This document shows positions 33,614 through 41,869 of a stretch of 64,000 nucleotides of DNA, piece after piece. Both the position numbers and the translations under genes were made by a program. This stretch comes from an uncultured Ruminococcus sp. (GTDB taxonomy: Bacteria; Bacillota; Clostridia; Oscillospirales; Ruminococcaceae). The stretch lies in contig CADAES010000001.1 in assembly GCA_902786975.1 (NCBI GenBank), positions 119,248 to 183,247 of the forward strand, read 5' to 3'. Each line of letters starts with the position of its first letter. Positions within the stretch are counted from its first letter, which is position 1. Under the pieces are notes generated by a model, which was given only the letters and a program-made list of their open reading frames with translations, was not told the DNA's origin and did not search any database.

Positions 33614-34702
33614 ATGAAAAAGAGAATTATTGCGGTGATACTCTCGCTGGCTATGTCTGCAGCGTGCCTGACAGCGTGCAGCGAGGAGAAAAACGAGGAA
33701 AAGAATACCGCCGATACAACAACTGTGACTTCAGCAGCTACTGCGGCTTCTGAAGAGACCAAAGAGGGCGAAACAACTACAACACAGGAAAAGACCACGA
33801 CGGCTAAACAGAAAGAAACGACCACCGCCTCAAAACAAACGACGACACAAAGCGAAACCACCAAGACCGAGCCGGCTGTAAAGAAAAGGAGAATGCTGTC
33901 AAAGGCAGAGTATTTTGATGATAGAAACAAACTTTACTATCTGGTCGAACATGATTATACCATAGATTCGGATAGCGGTAATATCAAAGAAGTTGTTACT
34001 CAATCAGGTAAAAAAATTTACCATAACTACGAAAGTCTTAAAACAGATAAATATGTGTATATAAATTATTACGACAAAGACTTTAATTGTCTGAAAACAA
34101 CGGACAAAGACGGTGGAATAGATAGTGAGTACGTACGTGATAAAAATGGAAAGCCGTTAAAATATATTTCATACAATAATGGGGAGCTGGATTACACAGA
34201 TGTTTACGAATACAGAAGCAATGGCTCTCTATCCAAGATAACAAGATACAATAAGAATAATAAGATTTCACAAACATCGTATTATAACAAAAACGAAAAA
34301 ATAGAAAAAGAAGAATATAGTATTGGACAGGTTAGACAATATAAATATGATTCAAAAGGTAATCAAGTCAAAAATGAAGTGCACCAAAAAGGTAAGATTA
34401 TTTCAAGGACAACATCTAAATTCAATAGTCAAGGTAATATGACTTATACTAAGACAGAAGCTTTTTCTTTAGACGGAGATTTTTCAACTATTTCTTATGA
34501 AGAAGAATACGAAAGAAAGAATACTGATAACGGATATATCCTAACAGCCTATCCTTTGGATGAAGGTAAACGTAAAGGAAAAACTTGCTCAAAAACTGTC
34601 TACTTTATTGATAACGGCGTTGAAAAAATCAGTAAGGAGCTTAGTTATAGTGAAGATGGGAAATTGTCTGAAACCATAAAATACACCTACACTGAAATCT
34701 AA
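33614..34702 (+). CDS. Lipoprotein with Thr-rich linker and YD-repeat-like domain
   Basis: A 362-residue lipoprotein (MKKRIIAVILSLAMSAACLTAC, lipobox around LTAC22). Residues 23-90 are a Glu/Thr/Lys-rich stalk. From about 95 the protein is Tyr/Lys/Asn-rich with short beta-strand units such as YVRDKNGKPLKYISYNNGE, YEYRSNGSLSKITRYNKN and YKYDSKGNQVKNE, which resemble YD/Rhs-type repeats. The base composition changes at about 33900: the stalk uses GC-rich codons like the surroundings, the repeat domain is clearly richer in A and T. The domain may have been acquired separately. Function unknown; a wall-exposed binding protein is likely. Confidence 0.65.
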   Translation: MKKRIIAVILSLAMSAACLTACSEEKNEEKNTADTTTVTSAATAASEETKEGETTTTQEKTTTAKQKETTTASKQTTTQSETTKTEPAVKKRRMLSKAEYFDDRNKLYYLVEHDYTIDSDSGNIKEVVTQSGKKIYHNYESLKTDKYVYINYYDKDFNCLKTTDKDGGIDSEYVRDKNGKPLKYISYNNGELDYTDVYEYRSNGSLSKITRYNKNNKISQTSYYNKNEKIEKEEYSIGQVRQYKYDSKGNQVKNEVHQKGKIISRTTSKFNSQGNMTYTKTEAFSLDGDFSTISYEEEYERKNTDNGYILTAYPLDEGKRKGKTCSKTVYFIDNGVEKISKELSYSEDGKLSETIKYTYTEI

Positions 34703-34753
34703 AATCGTGAACATCAATAGGATATACATACGTCTGACTGTAAGTCTGAACGA

Positions 34754-34782
34754 TTGACACGCCCCGCCTTTTGTTGTATAAT
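34754..34782 (+). promoter_or_regulatory. Promoter of the lipoprotein-nitroreductase genes
   Basis: TTGACA (34754-34759), 17 bases, TATAAT (34777-34782): full consensus. Confidence 0.8.
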
Positions 34783-34821
34783 ACCGTAGGGTAAAAAATA
34801 CAAACAAAAGGGGAGATAATA

Positions 34822-35658
34822 ATGAGAAAGAAAATTTTAGCAGGGGTATTGTCGCTGGTGATGGTGATGTCGTTTATGACCGCCTGCGGGAAAGACAACA
34901 GCTCCGATGTGGATCCGAGCAGCAAGGCTGACAGCTCGTCGTCTGCGGGCACTGCCGCCACGACCTCTGCCGCCACGACCGCTGCCTCATCAGAGCTGCC
35001 CGACTCTTCGTCCGAGGCTAAGCCCGACACATCAAGCGAAAGTGTGGCTGAAACTACCACGACCTCAGCCGGAAAGACCACTGCCGCCACGACCGCCACG
35101 ACAACTTCAAAACAGACAGAAAAGGTGACCGAACAGACAACAAAACCCGAAAAGGTGAAGCCCGACGAGATAAAGTTCAGGGCTATGTTCGCAAGGGATC
35201 TGTTCTACACATATAAGTTCGACGACTCAAAGTACTACTACCTTCCCGAAAGGGAGATGACGTTTGATGGTTTGCCGAACTACGTTTCCTTTACACTGCC
35301 CGATTCGGACAAGTACCATGATCTGCTTGCAATAAGCGTCAAGAACAACAAGGAGACCTCATTTGAAGATGATCTGAAAAGCTTTAAGGGGGACTACAGC
35401 ACGGTTGCTGAGTTCAAGCTTGCATCGGGTATGAGAGCATTCTGGTTCACCAAGGCATATGATAACTGGACGATCGACGGCGTTAAGACCAACTGGCCGA
35501 TGAAAAGGCTCTACGTCGAGATAGAGGCAGACAGCAAGTTGTCAAAAGGCAGACCGAATATTATCATAAGAGCGCAGATGCTCTATCACGACAAATTTGA
35601 CCTCACCCCGCAGCAGCTCGCAGAAATGACCATAAAAGGTCTGACCATTGAAAATTGA
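34822..35658 (+). CDS. Lipoprotein with Ser/Thr-rich linker, unknown C-terminal domain
   Basis: A 278-residue lipoprotein: MRKKILAGVLSLVMVMSFMTACG with lipobox MTAC22. Residues 24-115 form a Ser/Ala/Thr-rich stalk. The C-terminal 160 residues form a compact alpha/beta-looking domain with many Tyr, Lys and Asp residues (LFYTYKFDDSKYYYLPE, MRAFWFTKAYDNWTIDGVK). I do not recognise the family. GGGGAGAT precedes the ATG. The nitroreductase gene follows after 12 bases, so the two are co-transcribed, though a functional tie is not evident. Confidence 0.65.
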   Translation: MRKKILAGVLSLVMVMSFMTACGKDNSSDVDPSSKADSSSSAGTAATTSAATTAASSELPDSSSEAKPDTSSESVAETTTTSAGKTTAATTATTTSKQTEKVTEQTTKPEKVKPDEIKFRAMFARDLFYTYKFDDSKYYYLPEREMTFDGLPNYVSFTLPDSDKYHDLLAISVKNNKETSFEDDLKSFKGDYSTVAEFKLASGMRAFWFTKAYDNWTIDGVKTNWPMKRLYVEIEADSKLSKGRPNIIIRAQMLYHDKFDLTPQQLAEMTIKGLTIEN

Positions 35659-35670
35659 CGGGGGAAAGCT

Positions 35671-36258
35671 ATGGATACTATTGGATCAAGACGCAGCATC
35701 AGAAAATACAAGCCTGACGAGGTCAGCCGTGACCTTATAGAGCAGATAGCCGAAGCCGCACGCCTTGCGCCGTCGGCGAAGAACCGCCAGCCGTGGAGAT
35801 TTATCGTTTACACGGGCGCACAAAAGGAAAGGCTGCTCGACGTAATGCAGCAAGCTCTGCAAAAGGAACAGCAGACCCACGCACTTCTGCCCGAGTCCGC
35901 AGGCGGTTTGCCCGATGCGTTCAACACACTGAAAATAATGCGCACTGCACCTGTGATCATTATTGTGATGAACACAAACGGCAAAAGCCCATTTGACCCG
36001 ACAGACGCAGACAGCCGCATTACCGAGATCTGCGACACGCTCTCCATCGGTGCGGCGATACAGGATATGCTTCTGAAAGCGACAGAGCTGGGACTTGGCA
36101 CGCTTTGGATAGCTAACACCTGCTATGCTTATAACGACCTTGCGGAGTTTGTCGGCGAACAGGGACAGCTCGTCGGTGCGATAGCTGTGGGCTATCCCGA
36201 TGAAGCGCCTGCACAAAGACCCCGCAAGCCTTTGGGCGAGATAATAGAATACAGATAA
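35671..36258 (+). CDS. Nitroreductase family protein
   Basis: An FMN-dependent NAD(P)H oxidoreductase of 195 residues. The N-terminal SRRSIRKYKPDEVSRDLI and LAPSAKNRQPWRFIVY are the FMN-phosphate-binding start of the family, and the C-terminal ELGLGTLWIANT and AIAVGYPDEAPAQRPRKPLGEII the usual end. Such enzymes reduce nitro compounds, quinones or flavins in the cytoplasm. GGGGGAAAGCT precedes the ATG. The physiological substrate cannot be inferred. It is followed by a terminator. Confidence 0.9.
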   Translation: MDTIGSRRSIRKYKPDEVSRDLIEQIAEAARLAPSAKNRQPWRFIVYTGAQKERLLDVMQQALQKEQQTHALLPESAGGLPDAFNTLKIMRTAPVIIIVMNTNGKSPFDPTDADSRITEICDTLSIGAAIQDMLLKATELGLGTLWIANTCYAYNDLAEFVGEQGQLVGAIAVGYPDEAPAQRPRKPLGEIIEYR

Positions 36259-36259
36259 A

Positions 36260-36302
36260 AAATACCCGACAGCTTTTCTTAGCCGTCGGGTATCGGTTTT
36301 TC
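36260..36302. terminator. Bidirectional terminator
   Basis: ATACCCGAC and GTCGGGTAT form a stem, flanked by an A-run and a T-run, between the convergent nitroreductase and C_GCAxxG_C_C genes. Confidence 0.8.
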
Positions 36303-36660
36303 ACAGCAGTTTTTCAAGAAGCTCTGCTGCATCGGTAACACAGCCTCTGCAGGAGCGAAGCACAGAGCCTGTAAGTCCGCCTTTGAGTTCTGCGCAGATG
36401 ACAGACTTGTTCATCTGTGTAAAGGCTTTTTCAAATTCTACTGTCTTTGCTTGCGCATCGCCGGGGTACTTTTTGGCGAGGACATACTCGGCTGCGAGCA
36501 CTGCTCCGCATTTGCCCTGTCTGCCGCCCGCCATAGGTGCAGCTAACGACTTTGCTTCCTTTTCGTCAAGCCCTGCATCTTCTGCGAAGGCGCACAGCAC
36601 AGACGCTGAACAGCTGTAAAAATGCCTGTGGTTTGCAGCTGCTTTTTCCGCTTTTGTCAT
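36301..36660 (-). CDS. C_GCAxxG_C_C family protein
   Basis: A 119-residue cytoplasmic protein with the family's cysteine pattern: CSASVLCAFAEDAGL, GRQGKCGAVLAAEYVL (the GCAxxG equivalent is KCGAVLAA), SVICAELKG and RSCRGCVTDAAELL. These proteins are thought to be redox-active, but no function is established. GGAGGAATAT precedes the ATG. It is the third gene of the operon with the HD-GYP receptor and BMP protein (16-base gap), an unusual neighbourhood. Confidence 0.85.
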   Translation of the reverse strand: MTKAEKAAANHRHFYSCSASVLCAFAEDAGLDEKEAKSLAAPMAGGRQGKCGAVLAAEYVLAKKYPGDAQAKTVEFEKAFTQMNKSVICAELKGGLTGSVLRSCRGCVTDAAELLEKLL

Positions 36661-36676
36661 ATATTCCTCCGTGGTG

Positions 36677-37888
36677 TCATTTGATAATTGTGATTATATC
36701 CTTCAGCACATAATGGAAGGTCGGCGCTGAGGACTTTTCGTTCTCGATGTATTCCTTGTTAAGGTCGTAGGTGTCGCTGGGGTCGTTGGGGTCAACGCCG
36801 GTAAAGTCGCCCTTGAAAACGTGCGTTTTACCCTTGCTCATATCCTTTACAGCGTCCGAAACGAGCTTTTTGCTTCCCTCTGCCGCAGCCGAGGCGTTGA
36901 TGCCGAACATCTTTACCCAGCCTTCCTTGAATCCGCCGCTGGCGTCGTTGCCGTTTACTTTGCCGTCTACCTCCGACTCGATCTTGCTCTTGCTGATAAC
37001 GGCCCGGACGGCGGTAGTAATGTATGGCGTCCAGTCTATGCGGCAGCTTGTAAGAGCCGCAGTCGGTGCAATACTTATCATATCCTGATTGTAGCCGACG
37101 TGGTAAACGGACAAGCCGTTTTTGCGGGCTTCCTCACAGGCAATAGCCGAACCTATCGTGTTTGAGTGGTGTGAAATTATAACGCAGCCGTCGTCGATAA
37201 GCTGCTGAGCAACTTCCTTTTCAAGCGCATAGTTGTTCCAGGTGTCTATGTACTTTACCGACATCACCGCTTCGGGGCACTGTGAACGCACGCCCAGCAG
37301 GAATGCGGTGTAGCCCGAAATGACCTCTGCAACGGGAAATGCAGCAACAAATCCGACCTTTGCCTTGCTTTTTGGCAATTCGCCGCTGTTTATCATTTCC
37401 TTGAGCTTAGCGCCTGCAACGATTCCGCTGATATACCTTGCCTGATATATCTCACCCATGAAGGTATGGTAATTCGTGAGCTTGGGCTCGGAATTAGCAT
37501 TGTCGCAGGTGGCTTCGCAGAACTGTATATCGGGATATTTCTCAGCCTTTTTCTTTGCGGTCTCACCGTAGCCGTAGGAGTTGGTGAAGATTATATCGCA
37601 GCCGCTGTCGGCAAGCTCTTTTATGACCTGCTCGGCGCTTTCGTAGGGTACGTTGAAGCGTTCCTCGACCTCAGCCTTGTCGCCAAACTCGCTTTTCATG
37701 CTGTTGACTGCCTTTATGAAGTTTGCACTGTAAGGAGTGCTGGCGTCGCCGTCGTAAATGAAGCCCACCTTGGCGTGACCGCTGTTCGTCCCGCCCTTGT
37801 GTCCGATAAAATAGAAGCTGCAAAACAGCGATATTGCGATAACTGAGGCTATCAGGGCGCAGATGATATTACGTTTTTCCTTTGCCAT
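36677..37888 (-). CDS. BMP/PnrA-family substrate-binding protein, membrane-anchored
   Basis: A 403-residue periplasmic-binding-protein-like protein of the Bmp (PnrA) family, which usually binds nucleosides for ABC import. KVGFIYDGDASTPYSANFIKAVN near 40, the two-lobe pattern and SHHSNTIGSAIACEEA near 240 fit this. The N-terminus is a plain membrane anchor (IICALIASVIAISLFCSFYFIG) without a clear lipobox. No permease or ATPase gene is nearby. The gene begins three bases after the stop of the HD-GYP receptor gene, with GGGGGAGGA before the ATG, so it may present its ligand to that receptor rather than to a transporter. This link is inferred from gene order. Confidence 0.85.
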   Translation of the reverse strand: MAKEKRNIICALIASVIAISLFCSFYFIGHKGGTNSGHAKVGFIYDGDASTPYSANFIKAVNSMKSEFGDKAEVEERFNVPYESAEQVIKELADSGCDIIFTNSYGYGETAKKKAEKYPDIQFCEATCDNANSEPKLTNYHTFMGEIYQARYISGIVAGAKLKEMINSGELPKSKAKVGFVAAFPVAEVISGYTAFLLGVRSQCPEAVMSVKYIDTWNNYALEKEVAQQLIDDGCVIISHHSNTIGSAIACEEARKNGLSVYHVGYNQDMISIAPTAALTSCRIDWTPYITTAVRAVISKSKIESEVDGKVNGNDASGGFKEGWVKMFGINASAAAEGSKKLVSDAVKDMSKGKTHVFKGDFTGVDPNDPSDTYDLNKEYIENEKSSAPTFHYVLKDIITIIK

Positions 37889-37891
37889 ATA

Positions 37892-40800
37892 TCATTCCTC
37901 CCCCTTCTGATGCTCGCCTCGGTAGAGTGCGTCGATGTCTATCTTCTTGTCGTCGATAAGCTTCAGGAAAATATCGAGAAGATCAGGGTCGAACTGCGTT
38001 CCACGGTTCTTTTGAAGCTCATTGAGCACATAGTCAAAGTCCTGCTTCTGTCTGTAAACTCTGTTTGCAGTCATCGCATCGAAAGCGTCTGCGATAGCGA
38101 TTATCCTGCCGTAAAGAGGTATCTCCTCGCCCTTCAGACCGTCGGGGTAGCCTCTTCCGTCATAGCGCTCGTGGTGGAATCTTGCACCCTCGACAACGTG
38201 GTCGATAAGGGTGAAGTCCTTTAGTATCTCCGCACCTCTTGTAACGTGCGATTTCATAACAGCATACTCCTCGTCGGTCAGCCTTGCGGGCTTATTGAGG
38301 ACGTTGTCGGGGATAGCGATCTTTCCGATGTCGTGCAGCAGAGCCGCCTTTCGCAGGTTCTCGCACTGCTCGTCGGTAAAGCCGTATTCCTTCGCTATCA
38401 TTGCGGAGTATTCCGAAACACGCTGTGAATGCTTACTTGTTCGCAGGTCCTTGGCATCGACAGTCTTAGCGATAGCAAGGATAGTTTCGTTGCCCATCTG
38501 GACTTGCTGCAGTGCCATGGTGAGCTTTGTCTGCTGAAGCTCAAGGGTGTGCTGCATATTTGTCCTTGTGATGAACCATGTGAGCCAGCCGATGAATATG
38601 CCCGCAACGACTATCATATAGACTTTGAACCACGGGTTGTCGTATATCGCTTTTTCTTTGAGGATATCGTATGTGCTTTCCTCAACGATATTTCCGGTGC
38701 CGTCACGGATAGCAAGGTGCAGGGTGTAGCTTCCGGGTTTGAGGTTGGTGTATGCAAACGACTTTATCTCGCTTTGCGCAACGTCGTTCCAGCTGTCCTC
38801 AAAGCCTTCAAGGTAGTAGGACACGGTCGGGTCGTCGTGAGAGTAGTTGATTATCTCGGGGACAAATTCTATTTTAGAGACATCTCTGTCTATTTTGAGC
38901 TGAGAATCTCTGTCTATGCTGCTGACGTTATCGTCTATCCTTACCTCGGATACCATAAGTCTGAACGATTTTTGCTTTACGATGTAGTTATCGAGGTTGA
39001 TGCAGAAAACGCCTCTGTTTGAAGAAAGGTAAAGGTTCCTCAGCTTGTCGCAGGCGTTCCATGCGTTTGCCGTCAGCGAGCAGATAAGACCGTACTCGGA
39101 ATCTACCAGCAGAGGCTCCTGTGTTTCTCCGTCGAGGAGCTTTTCCCTGTTGAGGATATAGATACCTGCGCTTCCCGGAACGAGCACGTCGCCGTTTCGG
39201 TTGAGGATAACATCGTAGTTGTTTGAGTAGGGGAAGTTTTTAAGAGTCTTTACGGTCTTGCCTCTGAGATAGCCAATGCTGTTTGAGGTAACGATAAAGA
39301 AGCCGTTGTCCTCGGTATCTGCGACTATCCTGAGTATGACCTCCGAGGACAGACCGTTTTCGTGCGTCAGCTTATCGACTACCTCGTGATTTCTGATAAC
39401 GAGGATACCGTTGCCGTCCGTTCCGGCATAGAGCGTTCCGTCCTTGCCCTGCATAAAGCAGAGTATCTGGGAGTGACCTATCTTTTCGTCGTAGGGGATA
39501 GTGCTTTTTATCTTTCCGTTCTTTATGAAGAACAAGCCGTTTGACGAGCTTGCCGCAATAGTTCCGTCGGAAAGCTCGGTGCAGACTCTCACACGCTCGC
39601 CTATCTCGGGCAGCGTTTTTGTATACTGCGTTATCTTGCCGTATCTGTCAACGCTTATCAGACCCTTGCCGTAGCTGCATATCCACAGGTTGCCGGTGTA
39701 GTCTGTTATCATACATCTGATACGGGTGCCTTTGAGAAGCTCTGTCAGCGAGGTCTGGTAGCTCTTGTTGGAAACGGTGCTGATGATGTTGAGTCCGTCG
39801 TCTGTGCCTGCGTACAGCAGTCCGCTGCGGATAGCCGTGGTGTTGACGACGCTTCGTTCAACTCCCGTGTCGGCGTAGATATCCTTTACCGAGGATATCG
39901 ACATTCGCAGCAGCCCCAGTCTTGACGATGCGAACCACAGGTTGCCTTGGTAGTCGCAGACCATGCTTTCGACAGAGTGGCCAAAGCCGCCTGTTTTCAG
40001 CGGTGTGAACACACCTCTCTGATTTATTCTGCCTATGCCGCTGTCGGAGCATATCCAGGTAAGTCCGTCAATATCGGGATAGATGTTGTTTATCTTTGTG
40101 ATGGGGCTGCAGTTTATGCTGTGAATATTGCTGAAACTGTCACCTTCAAGCATATAGTGGTTTATGATGCCCTGGGTCGTTCCGACGTAAAGAGTGCCGT
40201 CCTGTGCAAATTTGCAGCTGCTTATCTTTTTGCCGTTTGCGTTTTCGAGCTTTGAAACGACCTTTGAATCCCTTAGAATGAAAAGACGTCCCTCGTTGTT
40301 CACGGCGGCAACGTTTCCTGCGGAGTCTGCGCTCATTCTGTCAACGTAGCCGACCTCGGGTATCTGATGCTTGATGTTCAGACCTATCTTCAGCTCCAGC
40401 GTTACCGTTCCCGATGAGGTGCCTATGTAGTAATCTCCGTCGGCGCTCTGAACGATAGATCTTATCGAATCCGAAGGCAGACCCTGCTGGGAATTGATGA
40501 CGTTGGCGACCTTGTTGTTTATCATTATTACAAGACCGTTATCGTTCGTGCCTACCCAAAGCCTGCTTTCGCTGTCAACATAAAGACAGTTGACGTTTCT
40601 TATCTCCTCGATATCCTTCAGGTGCAGGAACTCGCTTCCGCTGTACCGGTAAAGACCTGCATAGGTCCCTATCCAGAGGATACCGTCGTTTGTCTGTGCG
40701 ATAGCGTTTGCGTGACCGCAGGGCAGACCGTTCTCGTTGTTGTAGACCGTCTGGATATAGGAAATATCGGAGTCGTCATACTGTGCATTTGCGGTGATGT

Positions 40801-41449
40801 CCGACAAAGGCATAAGGACCGTAAGGAACAAGGCTGCCGCTGAAGCTGCCGCCGTGGCTTGCTTAGCAAGTTTCTTTGCGCTCTTGTTCTTTCTGACCTT
40901 GCGCACTATCTTTATCAGCAGGAACATCGAAAGTGCGGTGACGAGCTTGTCGGGAAATTCTATGTAGAACTCTCCTATGAACAGCGAGATTATCTTGTTT
41001 ATGCCGTTTTCGACCATATAATCCCTTACGCCGTCGCCCCAGAGATTTGAGGTCTGCGAGTCGTTGAGGAAAATGTTGAGCAGCGAGGATATTATCACCG
41101 AGCCCGAGGCTATCGCACCGGCGACGGTCATCGTGTGGAAAAGCGTGTCAAAGTATTTTTTCCTCGCCAGCAGTCCTGCAGTGATTCCAATGAATATGCT
41201 GACAACGCAGTACGCCGCCGACAGCGTGCGCCAGATAGAAAAGATGACGTTGGATGAAACGCCTATGACCGCACCCGATACCGGTCCCATCGTGTATGCG
41301 GCAAAGAACGTGCCGAACGTATCCAGCCAGCAGGGCAGCGAGAACGTGTGCGCCACCTGCCTTCCGACACAGTTCACCAGTATACATACAAGCATTATCA
41401 GAACTGCGAAAACGCTGCTTTTTAAACTTCCTTGTTTTTGTTTGTTCAC
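37892..41449 (-). CDS. Hybrid receptor: five-helix membrane domain, two-component-type propeller, Y_Y_Y and HD-GYP
   Basis: The GTG at 41449 follows GAAGGG and suits the promoter; an ATG at 41536 would lie only a few bases after the transcription start. The product has about 1185 residues. Residues 12-220 hold five or six membrane helices, with SGAVIGVSSNVIFSIW resembling ECF-transporter S-component domains. Residues 250-900 form Reg_prop propeller repeats (ILWIGTYAGLYRY, RLWVGTNDNGL, LTWICSDSGIG, NLWFASSRLGL, LYAGTDGNGIL). A Y_Y_Y domain (YYLEGFEDSWNDV) and one more helix follow. The last 190 residues are a full HD-GYP domain (LLHDIGKIAIPDN, HHERYDGRGYPDGL), a c-di-GMP phosphodiesterase. An extracellular signal probably controls c-di-GMP breakdown. 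Confidence 0.85.
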   Translation of the reverse strand: MNKQKQGSLKSSVFAVLIMLVCILVNCVGRQVAHTFSLPCWLDTFGTFFAAYTMGPVSGAVIGVSSNVIFSIWRTLSAAYCVVSIFIGITAGLLARKKYFDTLFHTMTVAGAIASGSVIISSLLNIFLNDSQTSNLWGDGVRDYMVENGINKIISLFIGEFYIEFPDKLVTALSMFLLIKIVRKVRKNKSAKKLAKQATAAASAAALFLTVLMPLSDITANAQYDDSDISYIQTVYNNENGLPCGHANAIAQTNDGILWIGTYAGLYRYSGSEFLHLKDIEEIRNVNCLYVDSESRLWVGTNDNGLVIMINNKVANVINSQQGLPSDSIRSIVQSADGDYYIGTSSGTVTLELKIGLNIKHQIPEVGYVDRMSADSAGNVAAVNNEGRLFILRDSKVVSKLENANGKKISSCKFAQDGTLYVGTTQGIINHYMLEGDSFSNIHSINCSPITKINNIYPDIDGLTWICSDSGIGRINQRGVFTPLKTGGFGHSVESMVCDYQGNLWFASSRLGLLRMSISSVKDIYADTGVERSVVNTTAIRSGLLYAGTDDGLNIISTVSNKSYQTSLTELLKGTRIRCMITDYTGNLWICSYGKGLISVDRYGKITQYTKTLPEIGERVRVCTELSDGTIAASSSNGLFFIKNGKIKSTIPYDEKIGHSQILCFMQGKDGTLYAGTDGNGILVIRNHEVVDKLTHENGLSSEVILRIVADTEDNGFFIVTSNSIGYLRGKTVKTLKNFPYSNNYDVILNRNGDVLVPGSAGIYILNREKLLDGETQEPLLVDSEYGLICSLTANAWNACDKLRNLYLSSNRGVFCINLDNYIVKQKSFRLMVSEVRIDDNVSSIDRDSQLKIDRDVSKIEFVPEIINYSHDDPTVSYYLEGFEDSWNDVAQSEIKSFAYTNLKPGSYTLHLAIRDGTGNIVEESTYDILKEKAIYDNPWFKVYMIVVAGIFIGWLTWFITRTNMQHTLELQQTKLTMALQQVQMGNETILAIAKTVDAKDLRTSKHSQRVSEYSAMIAKEYGFTDEQCENLRKAALLHDIGKIAIPDNVLNKPARLTDEEYAVMKSHVTRGAEILKDFTLIDHVVEGARFHHERYDGRGYPDGLKGEEIPLYGRIIAIADAFDAMTANRVYRQKQDFDYVLNELQKNRGTQFDPDLLDIFLKLIDDKKIDIDALYRGEHQKGEE

Positions 41450-41548
41450 TTTAGACCCTTCTTTTTTAAACGCCCTGTCGGTACAAAACGCCTTGTATTT
41501 TTCAAAGCCGAAAAACAAAACTATCGGCTCATGCATATACTTAATGAC

Positions 41549-41577
41549 ATTATATCACGTTTGCCCGCACTTTTCAA
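41549..41577 (-). promoter_or_regulatory. Promoter of the HD-GYP receptor operon
   Basis: Minus strand TTGAAA (41577-41572), 17 bases ending in GTGA, TATAAT (41554-41549). The 420-base gap between the two divergent operons otherwise holds only AT-rich DNA and the opposite promoter. Confidence 0.78.
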
Positions 41578-41750
41578 CTGTTTGACAATTATTTATGTGC
41601 TTATATCCAGTAAATTGCTGAAAGAAGCTGTCCTGTCCGCATGCAAGGAAAAAAACGGAAACGCTGCGCCGTAAAATACACCACAACAAGAAAAAAATAA
41701 AAAGCTCTTTTGTTTAAAATGCCAATTTTATGAATTTTCATCGAATGTAC

Positions 41751-41779
41751 TTGAATTGTGTCGGACTATGTAGTATAAT
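41751..41779 (+). promoter_or_regulatory. Promoter of the BY-kinase gene
   Basis: TTGAAT (41751-41756), 17 bases, TATAAT (41774-41779), giving a leader of about 85 bases. Confidence 0.72.
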
Positions 41780-41869
41780 TACATTTGGCGTATTGCAAAT
41801 AAGAATTGACATTACATTAACATTTTTGCCATAAATCAGCAATTATAAGGAAAGGGTACTGGGAAAGAG

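Noticed and set aside
33614-34702. Rhs-type polymorphic toxin
   Set aside because: The YD-like repeats are short, there is no RHS core motif, toxin domain or immunity gene, and the protein is a small lipoprotein.
41450-41536. ATG start at 41536 for the HD-GYP receptor
   Set aside because: It would lie only about a dozen bases after the -10 box with no ribosome binding site; GTG 41449 follows GAAGGG and starts just before the first helix.
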